DNA of 64,000 bases from Typha latifolia. Taxonomy: Eukaryota > Streptophyta > Magnoliopsida > Poales > Typhaceae. Below are positions 31,691-44,459 of the stretch, piece by piece (within the stretch, counting starts at the first letter, position 1; every line of letters starts with the position of its first letter). A program made the translations under genes and the position numbers. Below the pieces are notes generated by a model. That model saw nothing but the letters and a program-made list of their open reading frames with translations. It did no database searches and was not told where the DNA came from. Location of the stretch: positions 1,240,001 to 1,304,000 of the forward strand of contig CM034109.1 of NCBI GenBank assembly GCA_019914945.1, in the 5' to 3' direction.

Positions 31691-33110
31691 GAGAATAAAA
31701 TATTGCATATATTAGTAAACGTTGTTTCCATTATTTTCAACAAAAGAAAAAAATATCGTAAAATTAACAAAACAATTATTTTTTGAATGCTAAAGTTTGA
31801 AAATTTTATTGATGGTTATAAAATTCTAACATCACTTCAAAATGAAGACTTGCAATATGAGGTGACATTAAAATTGATTGACTATGAGAATTTTGATGAA
31901 TGTAGAATCTAAAAGAAAACAAGAGGAGTATATAATTTAGAATAGTATTAAGATGCTAAAAATTTTAGCATTTAATTACTTTAGGAATAAGATTAATTTT
32001 AGAATATGTATTTTTTTAAATAAAGTTTTTATTTTAGAAATTGTATAATTTTTGAACAATAGTATAATAATTATCTTCGATGTGATATTAAATAAAATAA
32101 AAGATGGAAAAAAATAGATTTTAAGGGTAAATTAGTAAGTAGATTAGTTTATGGTATGAAATCTAATTTTGATAAATAGTGTTTGTATTTTAGACTGTCA
32201 TTATTATGATGTTTAGTTGTTTTTTTAAAATTAAGAGTTATATTCTCGAAAAAAGAATTATTTTTTAAGTGAAAACAACTATTTGAATGACAATTAATTA
32301 CCATTTTTCTATCAAACAAAGAAATTGTTTTTCTTTAAACTAGAATTTGAAAATTCTAGCGATGGTCATGGAATTCCAACATCAGTTTGTCCTAGGTAAA
32401 GATGAAGACTTGCAATATTATGATGTGACATTAAAATTGACGTGACTATGAAAATTTTGATGGATGTAGAATCCAAACGTCGAAGAAAAGAAGAATTTGC
32501 AATCTATAACGGTTGTAACACGTTAAAATTTTTATAGAATTTTTATAAAATTTTTATAGAATTTTATTAGCAAATTAAGTTTCATGAGTAGAGAAAATCT
32601 TAGGTACTGAAATTCCGCGACGATTTATAGAATTTTTGTATTCTAATTTCTAACTTCTTGTTTTATAAACTGATTGCTCTCTAATTTCTCCAAATCTCTG
32701 TCCTGCCAGATTGTAGATTGATTGCTATCCTTTAATAACTCCAAGTCTACGTTACACCATATTGCAAAGTGATTGCTTTTCTTTAATATGACCAGTATAT
32801 TAGATACTTTTATTTGTAGTAATGTGTAGATCAAACGTTGGATGTTGATATCATAATTTAGCAACAGGCATTGATGAATGTGTAAGATTTTTTAGTTGGC
32901 AATGGATGAATACCGAGTAAGAGCATGATATGGAGATTTAATATTGAAAGATAGAATATTAAAGTGGGCATTCGAATGACAGATAAGGCATTCGAACGAA
33001 CGAGGCATAGAAGCTTCGAGTAAACACAATAAGCCTCTTGTTAAAAACGAAAGGTCTAGTTCTCCTATTTAAACTATGAACTTAAAGCAAAAAGGCAATA
33101 AAGCTAACGT
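31691..33110. repeat. 5' flank of RLP-5 with two upstream modules
   Basis: Modules at about 31795-31915 and 32345-32470. Otherwise follows the flank of RLP-2, with a small extra duplication of the ATAGAATTTTTATAAAATTTT type near 32535-32570. No gene. Confidence 0.5.
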
Positions 33111-33114
33111 GGTT

Positions 33115-33625
33115 ATCTAGATGTGATTATGGCCAAGCTCTTCGGGTTAATCAAACTTAAATATTTGTTCACGGCCCAACCCATCTTTCACTCAGGTTGG
33201 ATCGGATTCAAATCTAGTTAGAATATTCTAACCCGTTATCGCCCTCTAGCCCATTAAATATTAAGCTTGGATTAGGTATAATTGGTCTAATATAATGGGT
33301 TAAATATAAAAAATATTATATCTTATTGGGCCGAGTTTGATAGGCTTATATGAAGATATTTTAGTTATCTTTAAGATAACATACTTATATATTAATATAT
33401 AGTTTACTAAATATCTAATGTGAAATTAAAAAAATTATAGGAATATGCATGCATTATGGGTTGGGCCATAAATAAGAGTAGTAGATTAGGCTTCGAGCAA
33501 GGACGAGCAGGCAAAGGCTTGGCCCATGCCACCCAATATTTCGGGCTCGAGTCAGGCTTAGCTTGATTAAAATCGAACAAGTTTTGGCCGGGGTGAGTCG
33601 AGCCTAATGATCATGTTTAGGGGTA
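33115..33625. repeat. Dispersed GGGCT/GCCCGA repeat, copy 3
   Basis: Direct copy of 12310-12845 and inverted copy of 2215-2700. Confidence 0.5.
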
Positions 33626-33639
33626 TACAATGCTTGAAT

Positions 33640-34960
33640 CTCAAGGTTCCAATCATATTGCATAAGAATATCTAAAGTTTTTGAAAAAAAAAAAAAAAAA
33701 AAAATAAAAGTCACTTGAGATGATTCAGATGAGTCGAATTGTAGTGATTTTAAGTTGAAACAAAAAAGTTCGTAGTAGTTATTACATCCATTTTATCGTC
33801 TAACAATTCTTGTGGGAATTTGAGCACAAATAAGTAGTAAGATGACGACGAAGAGATGAACAAAGTATATGATGAACTATACAAGGAGTCATTTAAATTA
33901 AAGAACTTTATCAAACTTCCAGCAAGTTAAATGATACGTTAGTCCTTATTGGCTCTACTTGCAACATTGGGTTCATTGGGATGAGCCTATTTATCTAATT
34001 GATTTTATTTGAAGAAATAAAAGGATTTTTTACCGAGGGTGCATTCGAACACAGGGACCGCATTTGAATGGTTATGGAAATGCCTGCACGCATTCACAAA
34101 AAAAGAGAATGCAAATTGTGCGTTCGAACGGAATCGGGCCGTTCGAACGCAATCGTTCGAACGCTTGCACACGTTCGCAACGACAGAGAATTATAATTCC
34201 GCAGTCGAACGCGATTAGGCGCGTTTTAACGCACTACAGCGAAAATTGTTAGTTTGTTAGTGTTTTTTAACTTAGTTGATAGGTCCTTAGGGTGAACCTC
34301 TATAAATATATGGAGAAAATCGTAATTGGAGTTTATCTGAGAATTGAAAATGATATTGTGCATTTTTCTCCTTCTCTACTTACTCTAGTCATTGGCACCC
34401 TCTCCCATCTCCTTTCTTCCACCATCCAAGTCTTTGGTCGACTTACTCTAACTTCTAATCCCCTTCTTCTACAACTTCTCCTCCTTCACACCAAGGAATT
34501 AACCTAGCACCTATCTATCTATTGAAAGGCTATCAAGCTATGGTTTATCTGACCTTCAGCTGCTGTTCGATCGATATCTCAAGATCTAACTATCCAAACC
34601 CTATGATCTCGGATTCATTAGAAAGCTCTTTTTAAGGGCGACAACATATTAAGAAGATCCAATGGCTAGAGCATCCGTAGCTTTGTTTGGAAGTTACATA
34701 ACCAATCTAGTTCAGAATCATTTTGGATCGGATCGGATAAAACCAGTTTTTAACATTAAAGCTCTCAGAATTAAAAAAGAAAAGACAAATTACATATTCA
34801 ATTAAATGAAGCCATGGAAGAATTGAAAAGGTTTTAATTATAAGTAGGCGGTTAAAGATTTTTTTAAGAAGTCTAAATTGGAATCAGAAAGACTTTTTAA
34901 AGAAATTGCAAAGACATTGAAGACATCACTTAATACTAGAAGATAAAATTCAACTTAAAT
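33640..34960 (+). mobile_element. Copia-type gag relic split by an insertion (second duplicated copy)
   Basis: Gag pieces at about 33640-33930 and 34771-34960, with a poly-A run at 33684-33704 in the first. The break sits at the same base as in the 12846-13930 copy, so the insertion happened before the segmental duplication. Confidence 0.5.
33931..34770 (+). mobile_element. Insertion inside the gag relic, longer copy
   Basis: Matches 13143-13708 with CGTTCGAACG words and CTCTATAAATAT (about 34299-34310). It also holds a further 220 bp or so (about 34325-34545, pyrimidine-rich) that the first copy lacks. Frames at 34064-34252 and 34292-34507 have no recognisable product. Confidence 0.4.
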
Positions 34961-35214
34961 TCGATTCTGTACCTCAATATGTTACTAAATTTTAGTTTAA
35001 ATCAATCTTAAATTAAAGAGAGATAAATATAAGTAACTAAAACATAATCTACCATATAAGTTTTATCTTCTCACACCGAACACATATTTTCTTGTTCAAC
35101 TCACCCTGCGAAACTCTTCCTCTCTTCTCTTCTCCAAAAATCACATATCTCCTCTCTCTAATCCTATTTTGACCATAGGATAGGAAAAGGAGGAGGAATG
35201 GCCCTTACTTGGAA

Positions 35215-35680
35215 GGTAAGATGGTGATATCGATTTGGTTATTTAAAAGTAGCAAATAATTCAACTCTATAATTCCGAGATTTGGTTGTAGTCCCTCGGA
35301 TATATAATTTCTTTCTTGAGATATCTCAGTACAAAAGATCTACCAGTGACTGGTAGCAGTCTTTTGAACTCGTATGTATGCAAGTTCATGAAAGATATTA
35401 TCGACAGGAACTTCAGAGTCATTGGTAACACTTTGCTGATTTAGTTAAGGGCGAGATCAAGATATTCAACTTGAGAAATTACATTCCAAATCCAATTAGG
35501 CAATCAGTCGATTACTAGACATGCTTAAACTAGTTATGTGCTGCTCATCAAAGTAAGAGGAAACTCCTCAAGGACCCGGAGTCTGAGCTTGACAACATGC
35601 CCAGTCATTTGGTGCAGTAGTCTTGACCTTCCAAAGAAGATAACAATCTTCCAACCAAATCATTTAGGCCTCCTTGCTTC
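35215..35680 (-). pseudogene. Old RLP relic with large internal deletion (copy B)
   Basis: Sister of 14145-14550. It keeps pieces lost there: GACTGGTAGCAGTCTTTTGAACT near 35350 (part of LRR 16) and GAGCTTGACAACATGCCCAG near 35583 (N-cap region). LRR 1-13 are missing in both. Not translatable. Confidence 0.65.
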
Positions 35681-36890
35681 AATATCTTTTGGCACTCAAA
35701 ACACTTGCTTGAGAAGTACTTGCTACGAGGCTAAGGAGTTTCTATGAATTCTTTTTGTTCTTTTTTAAACAGAAATAGACTATCCCTCAAGGTTAATATC
35801 AAGAAGGGTCTATTTCCCTATAGTTCTACCTAAAATGTCGAACTATTAAGTATTTAAACTATAAGAGACAAATGCTAACAGGTTAAGCGTTTCTATAAGA
35901 TAAAAATGCTGGCCTGGCAGGCATTTTACATATTCCCATTTGAACTTAAGCAAATTAATCACTAAATTAAACTGTGAAACTAAATTTCAGGGGTTATAAC
36001 TTTCTAATCAATAATCTATTTTGGACATATGATGTCATTATGAAAGTGAAAAAAATGAATGTAATGATTATAATCAAAGCTTAATCAGACCTCAAATAAA
36101 AAAGATATAGATGAAAATATAAGGAAAAAAAATACAGCGTCATACATTATGCTCAATTATTCATTTTAGTCATAAAAATATATTGTTATGAAGTTATGAA
36201 AAAGATCTATGGGTTGGAATCACAAAGCAATTCCATGTATTCAAATTGCACTTAGAATAGTAAAAATGGATAATAGCACCTCCAATTTTTCGTTTTAAAG
36301 TTTTTCACTTTTTTCGGATAACATGTTGAACTACTTAACATTTTCTTCATAAGACGTTAAATAGTTTAGCGTATTATAAAATAAATATTTTGGTATATTC
36401 ATCTAAAAATAAAGCTTTGAACTTATCAATATTTTACTTAGAGCTATAGTAAAACATACACATTTTGCTATTAAATTTAGGGTGTTGTATATTTGGCTAA
36501 ATAAGTTTTAAAAGAGGCCTAGGTTGGACAAAAACTCTGAGATTAAGTATTCCCACTAATTATATGCTTTGGTTATATGCATCAATATGATGCAATTTCC
36601 CTTATTATATACTTATTCCACATGTATTACTATACAATACAGAGAAGTGTGCTCTAAATTTGTAAAAAAAAATATATAAGAGCATATATGCCGACTAATT
36701 AGATATTTTTTTTAATTTTATTTATGTCATTTGGCACTCAAATATTTATCTAAAACTCAAATTTACACTTATTATTATGACCAAATCAACTATTTTTTTG
36801 GAGCAGCCAAGTTACTGGAAATTTCTTATGGTTATGGAAGAAAACAGGATAAAGGACGAGATGATTTGTCTCATTGCTCCAACTGTTTAA
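35681..36890. other. Spacer shared with 14551-16300, no gene seen
   Basis: Second copy of the block between the relic and the MITE. Lacks the LTR-like insertion found at 15385-15990. The frame at 36731-36922 has a counterpart in the other copy (16045-16296) but they differ by indels, which argues against a real gene. Confidence 0.45.
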
Positions 36891-36894
36891 TAAT

Positions 36895-37330
36895 CGGAAA
36901 TTTTTTAAATAACACCTTATAATTTTATTATTTTTTAATTAACACTTTATATTTTTTATAACTTTCATATAATACCACAACATTACTTTTACAAACTATC
37001 ATTAATCTTAGTATATAATTTATATAACTCAGCTAATTAAATTAATAAATATCCTCGAAAAATTTCAAACGTTTGACCCACCATTCTTAAACTATATCCC
37101 CTTTCCATGAGAGAATAATTTACATATTCTAGAAATTATCTTTAGTATAATAAACATAATATTTCTTATTTGCTATCTTTCCATTTGAAAATATTTGAGT
37201 TTAATTAACTCAGATTGCAATATGAAAATTTTAGAAAAAAAAAAAAAGAGGATTCCCGTTACTAAATTCTTGAAAATAGAGTGTTAATTCAAAAACAATA
37301 GTGTAGGGTGTTACTTAAAAAATTTCCTTC
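36895..37330. mobile_element. MITE-like element, complete copy behind RLP-6
   Basis: CGGAAATTTTTTAAATAACA at the left and GTGTTACTTAAAAAATTTCC at the right are inverted repeats. AATAAT on both sides (36889-36894 and 37331-37336), the same target as at 16301-16743. Confidence 0.65.
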
Positions 37331-37768
37331 AATAATTTATGCAGTTGGAGTTGAGTCAATCCAGGTTGAGTATTGATTCCTTATAATCAAGTTCATAACC
37401 ATTGTTTCGAACTACGACAATAAGTAAATACCAATTAAATGACATATAGTTATGAAGCACATCTAGATAAACATATATATTATCATGATGTCATTGTCGG
37501 CATAACTAATCTCAAATGATGGTGGTATGTACATTGAGTTTGTTACAAAATCAATGGTAATTAAGAAAATAAGCATATAAATTGGGTAATATCATGCTAC
37601 TATAGAAAAGACTGCAAATAATATAAGAAAGTGAAATACTTAATTCATTATATAAGAAAGTGAAATAATATTATATGATGGATTTGGCCTTCTATGCCTT
37701 TAATCAGTGAACGATCTCCATAGTTCGAACCTTCCAAACTCCTTCAATAGCAATCCTACTCCTTTGCT
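37331..37768 (-). other. Conserved 3' flank of pseudogene RLP-6
   Basis: Same layout as behind RLP-3, retained although the gene is broken. Confidence 0.45.
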
Positions 37769-39966
37769 TTATTTCTTCTTAATCCTGGCATTGAGTCTAA
37801 CCCACTTGAGAACCATAAATACATATATTCTATCACAGATGTCATCAAGCAAGAGAAATTATGTTGTTCTCCATGTCCTCTTAAACAACAAGGTACCAAA
37901 AATCACCCAGAATCCTACTACGAATCCTAGTCCCATGCTGAAATAAAAAGATGACATATTATATCCATCTTCATGTTCTAGAAGATCACTCATAGTAGTT
38001 TGATTTCCAGAGCAATTCTTGGATGTAGGAGGCCCACAAAGATTGTTGTTGCCAATGTAGATAGTTGGATCGTCGAATGTTTCAAGTTGACCCTCTATTG
38101 GAATTCTTCCTGAGAAATTATTGTAGGACAAGTTCAAGTGACTCAAAAAAGTTAAAGCTGAGAGAGTTGAAGGAATTTCACCAAAGAGCTCATTATTCGA
38201 TAGGTCAAGAGATTCCAATGACCGTAGACCATTGATCGTTTCTGAAATATTTCCAATCAATCGATTTGCTGACAAGTTCAAGTTTTTTAATCCAGCAAGG
38301 GCACCTATCTGTTTAGGGATTTCTCCAGTTAAACTATTTCCTGATAAATCAAGGCTCAACATAAAATAGATCTTGTCATTTTGGTATTCTAAAATTTGCC
38401 CTTTTGTGATCACAAATAAGCTAAAGAAATCATTATAATAATCAATATTGTTAAATATAGATGCTACATCTGCGCCTTTATGGAAATCACTTGCATATGA
38501 GGATATAAGAGTCATTGCTTGAAGTTCACGAGGGATGGGGCTATGGTTCCTGATAGATTGTTGTGAGCAAGGTCAAAAATTTGAAGGTGGTCAAGTTTTG
38601 AAAGCTTAATAGGAATATGGCCAGAAAACATGTTAGACTTTAACAAGAGGAAGACTAAATTGGGTAGTCTTGTTCCTATCCATACCGGTAAGTTTCCAGT
38701 GAAGTTATTATAAGAGAGATCAAGAAATGAAAGATATTGGCAACCTCGGAAAAATAAAGGAAATTTACCAGAAAGACGGTTGTTGCGGAAACTTATAATG
38801 GCAAGATTCGAACCTACATCTCTCCAATCACTTTTGGCTCTAAAAGAGTTAGCACTTGTCCAACATTCAGGAAGCTGCCCTGAGAGGTGGTTGTTTGATA
38901 GATCTAGGATTTCTAAGGATTGCAATTGGTTGCACAAAGATGATGGGATGGTTCCACTGATAAGGTTGTTTGAAAGAAGCAAGTCATTCAACTCTACAGT
39001 TCCAAGGTTTAGTGAAAGTGAACCGGATATATAATTTCTTGAGAGATCTAAGTACTGAAGACCCTTTGGTAACTTTGGTAACTGACCTTTGAGCTGGTTT
39101 GAATGCAGGATTATAGAGTTTGCTGTTGATAGGAACTCTAGAGTCATTGGTAACACTTCGCTGATCTAGTTAAAGGAGAGGTCAAGATATTGGATTCGAG
39201 AAATTACATTCCAAAACCAATTTGGCAACCTATCTGTGATTCCTGCACCAGACATACCTAGAGAAGTAATGTTAGTAAGTGATTGAATCCATGCAGGAAA
39301 ATGGGGTCCCAGCTTGCAATAGCTCAAGTCGACTTCCTTCAATCTGAATGGAGGGATCCAATTTGGATGTACTCCCATGGTTAGGGAGTTACTTGACATG
39401 TCTACCATCTCTAATCTCGCCAGGCTTGTAAAATGATCTTCTAATATCTTGCCGACCAACTGGTTGGATTTCAAGTCTAAGTTATTGAGATTAGTGAGCT
39501 TTCCCATCCCCGAAGGTATGGGACCAGTGAGACTATTGTAACTGAGATCAAGAGTGGTTAGACTGGTCATGTTCTCAATCCAATTTGGCAGGCTTCCATT
39601 TAAATTATTTACCCCCAAATACAATGATTGTATCTTGTGCGATAGCCTCTCCATCAATTCTGCTATGTCCCCACTGATCTGATTCCAACTTAGATCGAGC
39701 ATTTTCAATTTGTGTAGATTCTTCACAGTCTCCGGTATCATGCCGACGAGATCATTGTTTCTGAGCCGAAGTTCTTCGAGGGAGGTCATGTTTCCCAGCA
39801 GCCCATCAAAAATAGAAACATGAAAGTAGTTATCCTCAAGATCAAGGGTCACAAGTGATGTGAGATTAGAAGAGTAAAGAGGGAGAGAAGCGAGTGTGGC
39901 GTTGAGATTACAATCAGATAGATTAAGGACTCTTAAAGAAGCTCGAAGCATGCTCAAGGCTGGCAT
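37769..39966 (-). pseudogene. RLP-6: EIX2-like receptor-like pseudogene, 5'-truncated with three further lesions
   Basis: The first ~210 codons (signal peptide, N-cap, LRR 1-4) and most of the promoter are deleted. What remains starts in LRR 5 at 39966. Further lesions: a glutamine codon changed to TAG in LRR 15 (about 39166-39168), a one-base deletion in the island after VNFK (about 38515-38520), and TAT changed to TAA in the tail (about 37859-37861). The ancestral stop is at 37769-37771. The island, last LRRs, C-cap, EHEDGYD and membrane span are otherwise readable and belong to C-terminal class A, like RLP-3. It is the counterpart of RLP-3 in the segmental duplication. Non-functional as a receptor. 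Confidence 0.92.
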
Positions 39967-40577
39967 ATATATATAGTGGTTGAAGTGGCATAAGTAACGA
40001 TTAATTGGATGGTGTGATATGACATTGGAAGATATATATATAACTATACATCATGCATGTTAATTTCCTCACTAAATAATCGAAAGTGGGAATCAAGATT
40101 CGTGTAATGCATGCCAATCTAGAGCGGATTATGTTCTTTTAATTCCACTACAAGTCAAGGTCTACCAACAAACGTAGTAAACTATATTTCTAAGAGAATA
40201 TTGCATATTTTAAGAAGGTGAAGTACTCTTTTTCGAGGAAATCTACGGATTTTCGTTTTGAAAAAGTTGCGTGTAATGCATTTGCATATGTTCTTTTTCC
40301 ACTACCAAGTCAAGGTCTATCGACATATATTCCTAGTAATGCATCTGCATATGGGATTTTCTATCAGAGGCTGTAGATGTTTGTGTATTATCAAGTCATT
40401 TGGTATTCAAATATTTATCTAACCTATTATTATGATCGAGTTAACTTAAATGATAGTTTTTTTTCATAACAAAAATCAATATATATATTTTTCTTGAAAT
40501 AGATATTTTTTTATTGAGATAGTAATCGGATAACTGACTAGGTACTAAACTGAGGAATTGAAGCTCTAAGCTTCTAT
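39967..40577 (-). other. Deleted promoter remnant of RLP-6
   Basis: TATATATATAGTGG joins directly to TTGAAGTGGCATAAG; in intact copies about 170 bp lie between these words. The W-box interval is therefore gone. Farther out, the distal flank (CAAGTCAAGGTCTACC, AGAATATTGCATATTT) can still be aligned. Confidence 0.55.
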
Positions 40578-41049
40578 ATGTATGATCTATTTTTTTTCAA
40601 CAAAATATTTGAGTCTCTATGTGACATCAACTTCCAATTAGATTACTTGCTTTATTCGAACAACCATAATATTAACCTAATTTTGTTAGGCCATTGGATG
40701 TCCAGATCAATTTGGGCTAAGCTGGGTTTAGGCCACTGGTTACCTAAAACATTTGGGAGTCCTCTAGAAAACTCTAGACTTTTTCTCAATTTTGGACTTT
40801 CCAAATAACTTCTTTTTAACTTCTCAACCAACTTGCTAAAGTAACTCTTCAACTTTGATCTCTCTAGCCCTTTACGAACCCCATGCAACCCCTAGTGGAG
40901 GATCATCTTTCCAAGGTGTCAAACACTTTATATTCTTTATATAAACATATATCATCTACTCGTCATTCTATTCTATTTTCTTTCACGAAGCTTGTGAGTT
41001 TTAAGAGAAAGGAGGAGAGTAATAAATAAGAATGTGTACTTGAACCTCT
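40578..41049. other. Spacer shared in part with 22680-23790
   Basis: Matches the flank beyond RLP-3 at both ends (about 40610-40735 and 40930-41040), but in place of the GC-rich gene fragment it has about 180 bp of different sequence. No gene supported. Confidence 0.4.
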
Positions 41050-41513
41050 CATTTTACATAACACCGTATAATTTTAATTCATAATTCGTTATTAAGGATG
41101 TTTACTTGAACCTCTCATTTTCCTCTATAATTTTATATAACACCGTAGTAATAATTTAACTAATTATCATTAATTTTAGTTTATAATTTATATTACTTTA
41201 CTCGTTACATTACTAAATATGCTCAAAAAATTTCTACCAATGACCCAAACTTCTTAAGTTATATCCCAGTCCTAAACTTATTCTATAGGAGGATAATTTA
41301 GATAATTTAAAAATTATCTTTAGTATTTTTAACATGATATTTCTTATTTATTACCTTTCTATTTGAAATTGGTTGAATTTAATTAACTTGAGATGTGCTA
41401 CGAAAATTATAGAAAAAAAATAAGAAGAAGAAATTTCGGGTAACAAAATCCTCAAAACACATAGTGTGTTAATTCAAAAATAACAATGTAGGATGTTATT
41501 AGAAAATTTTCCT
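41050..41513. mobile_element. MITE-like element, copy upstream of RLP-6
   Basis: Follows the 24078-24330 copy but continues to the right end (GTAGGATGTTATTAGAAAATTTTCC, then TTAATAAT). The left terminal repeat is degraded. Confidence 0.5.
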
Positions 41514-42185
41514 TAATAATTATGTAATTGGAATTATAGCGAAATCTCTATCCAGGTTGAATATTGATTCCTTACGATGACAAATAAATACTAAGCAATT
41601 AGTGTCTGAGGTCAAAGACATATATTTATGAAGCACATCTAGATACATTAGTTTGATTCAAATTTGTTACATAAACAAAATGAGGCAAATTTTAATGGAA
41701 AAGAAAAGTTTTAAAGTTTTTCTTTTATATAAACTTTACAAGTGATGCATGTCATGGGCTAAGCAAAGAATAAAATGCAACTTAGATTCTCATCCACTTA
41801 ATTCCTCACTTTTTCATTTAAAAACAAATGTCTAGTTTTAAATGAAAATATGACAACTAAAGAGCTTCTTAAGATGACCCTTTTCATTTAACTCTGTGAA
41901 AGATGGCTCAAATAATTATTTCTTTGGTTACAAGGTACAAGTGGGTAGTTCAAATGGTAGACTCATGCAGCCATATATATACAACTCCAATTATTGCTCT
42001 TCAAACCAAGGCCAATTTATCTCTAATTAATTCATTATCTGATTCAAAAGGTAGGAACTCTCTTTTGGTAGTCTAATATATATATTTGCAGCAAAAAGAA
42101 AAAGAAAAGTAAACATTGTTGCAATTATTTTCAATAAAAAGGGTTGTTTGAAGCTACAATGATAAGCAACTATTGTTAACTTTTA
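41514..42185. other. AT-rich spacer, no gene seen
   Basis: The beginning resembles the conserved RLP 3' flank (for example GTTGAATATTGATTCCTTA, GAAGCACATCTAGATA), which suggests that a deleted RLP gene once stood on its far side. The rest shows nothing recognisable. Confidence 0.35.
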
Positions 42186-43000
42186 AATGCTAAAGTATGA
42201 AAATTCTATCCATAGTTATGAAAATTTTACATTAAGATTCTATGGAATAGTCAAGGTATGAATTATCAAATAGATCCTAGCTTTGGAATCATGACTTGCA
42301 ATGTGAAGTGATATTGAAATTGATGTGGACTAGAAAAATTTTGGTGGATGTAGAATTGTAAGGAAGGAAAGAAGTGATATTGAAATTGATGTGAACTAGA
42401 AAAATTTTGGTGGATGTGGAATTGTAAGGAAGGAAACAAGCTGATATGGAATTGCATGGAAGGAAACCGGCTGAGTATATAATTCAGAACGATTGCAAAA
42501 TGCTGAAAATTATATTATTTGTTGAGTTTCATTGGTTAGTATATACAAAAACTAGAATAGATATTTATATAAAAAAAAAACTTTTATATAAATATTTGTA
42601 TGCTAGAATATAAAAATTCTATTATTGGTTATAAAATTCCAACATCAAGATTATCTCTAATAGTTAAGGTACTAGGAATGATGACTTGCAATGTGACCTG
42701 ACATTGAAATTGATGTAAACTATGAAATTTTTTGCGGATGTGGAATTTGCAAGGAAGGAAATAACTTGAGTATAGAATTCAGAACGATTGTAAGATGCTG
42801 AAATTGTATTATTTATCGAATTTCATTGGTATGTATATACAAAAATTACAATAGATATTTATATAAAAAAATTGATATCACTATTTTTATAATGTTTCAA
42901 ATTAAATGATAGATAATGTTCGAATAATGATTTATTTTATTTTCTACCATTCAAATTTCAACTCAAGATGGATTCAAGGTTGGTTTAAATTTTTCTTTTT
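42186..43000. repeat. Upstream-module copies, one with a 66-bp tandem duplication
   Basis: Two modules, at about 42190-42530 and 42600-42830, recognised by TGACTTGCAATGTGA and ending in AGAACGATTG...ATGCTGAAA. Within the first, GAAGTGATATTGAAATTGAT at 42305 recurs at 42371, a 2 x 66 bp direct repeat ending at 42436. Confidence 0.6.
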
Positions 43001-43039
43001 TGGTTGAGAAAAGATGGCAAATAAAAGTTTTCATTTATA

Positions 43040-43270
43040 GTTCAAGTTCCTGGAAGAATCCAATGGTGGATCAGTCCATTCTTTAAACATACAATCTTAC
43101 AATCTTGGAGAGCAAGACTAGCCAAATCATGAGCTAAGGTGACCCTACTAGTGACCCTACTAGTGAAGAAAAACCTGAAAGTATGGAACACAACCATCCA
43201 CCTAACACATTTCCAAACTATGAACAAGATATGTCAATCCTCTGTTTGAGCAGAAATTATTAACTATTTT
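43040..43270 (-). pseudogene. RNase H-like domain relic from a non-LTR retroelement (copy 1)
   Basis: The minus-strand frame reads SRVTLAHDLASLALQDCKI and CVRWMVVFHTF. The AHDLASLAL stretch resembles the C-terminal helix of the RNase H-like domain in plant LINE-type proteins (family knowledge). Short, with a small internal duplication (GTGACCCTACTA twice). A second copy is at 44190-44430. Assignment is tentative. Confidence 0.4.
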
Positions 43271-43319
43271 TACCACCAGAACAGTCACTAAATAACCAAC
43301 ATGGTTCAAACTTGATTTG

Positions 43320-43808
43320 AAATAGGCTTAAATTTAATTATTAAGAAACTCAAAATAGGCTCAGAGTCTGCTAAGAACTCGAGATATATTTGCATTGAAA
43401 TTAATCAATTCAAGCTTAATTCTTTTGCTTCGGCTCGAAATTATGTTCAAGCCAAGCTTGAACAGAGCTCGACTTGATTATGATTTACGCCCCTACATGT
43501 GGATAATGACTCTGCCGTTGTGCTACGCTAGTTGTTCTTTTCGTATTCACATAGTAATTATGGTCATTTTAGTTTCTTTTTCCAATAGAGAAAAGAAAAA
43601 AAAAGATCTAGAAGAAGTTTAGAACCATTGTGAAAGGAGATTATGTTGTGCAAGCCGATCTAATATTTCTTGTTTCTTTTCCAAGTTCATACAGCACTTG
43701 AAAAACTAACACAAAAGCTATTCTGAAATTGTGCTGAAGTGCTGGGTTTGAAATGCCATTGCAAAACTGGTACCAACTTTCATCTCCTTATTGTGCATAT
43801 AAAGTTAA
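43320..43808. repeat. Repeat with promoter-like GCATATAAAG, copy 3
   Basis: Same leader and unit as 25181-25670. Confidence 0.45.
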
Positions 43809-43814
43809 GGTATG

Positions 43815-44150
43815 AATTATCAAGTTGGTTCGAGCTAGGAATGATGACTTACAATGTGACCTGACATTGAAATTGATGTGGACTATGAAAATGTTGGCGA
43901 ATGTGGAATTGCAAGGAAGGAAACAAGTTGAGTATATAAATTTAGAACGATTGTAAGATGCTGAAAATTATATTATCTGTCGAATTTCATTGGTAAGTAT
44001 ATACAAAAACTAGAATAGATATTTATATAAAGAAAATATTTTATATCACTATTCTTATAATATTTCAAATTAAATGATTCGAATAATGATTTATATATTA
44101 TTTTTAACTATTCAAATTTTAACTCAAGATGGATTCAAGTTTGGTTTGAA
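43815..44150. repeat. Upstream-module copy
   Basis: TGACTTACAATGTGACCTGACATTG near 43845 and AGAACGATTGTAAGATGCTG near 43945. Start of the second copy of a ~1.16-kb direct tandem duplication whose first copy is about 42660-43808. Confidence 0.55.
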
Positions 44151-44189
44151 TTTTTTCTTTTTTAGTTGAGAAAAGACGGCAAACAAAAG

Positions 44190-44430
44190 TTTTCATTCGA
44201 AGTTCGAGTTACACGAAGAATCCAACAGTGGATAAGTCCATTCTTTAAACATACAATCTTGAAGAGCAAGACTAGCCGGATCATGAGCTGAGGTAACCCT
44301 ACTAGTGAAGGAAAACCTGATATCATGGAACACAACCATCCACCTAACATATTCCGGAACCATGGATGAGATCTGCAAATCCACTATTTGAGCAGAATTA
44401 TTAACTACTTTTACCACCAAAGCGGTCACT
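44190..44430 (-). pseudogene. RNase H-like domain relic from a non-LTR retroelement (copy 2)
   Basis: Second copy of 43040-43270, reading VVNNSAQIVDLQISSM and FSFTSRVTSAHDPASLALQ on the minus strand. Tandem-duplicated with its flanks. Confidence 0.4.
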
Positions 44431-44459
44431 AAACAACCAGCATGGTTTAAACTTAATTT

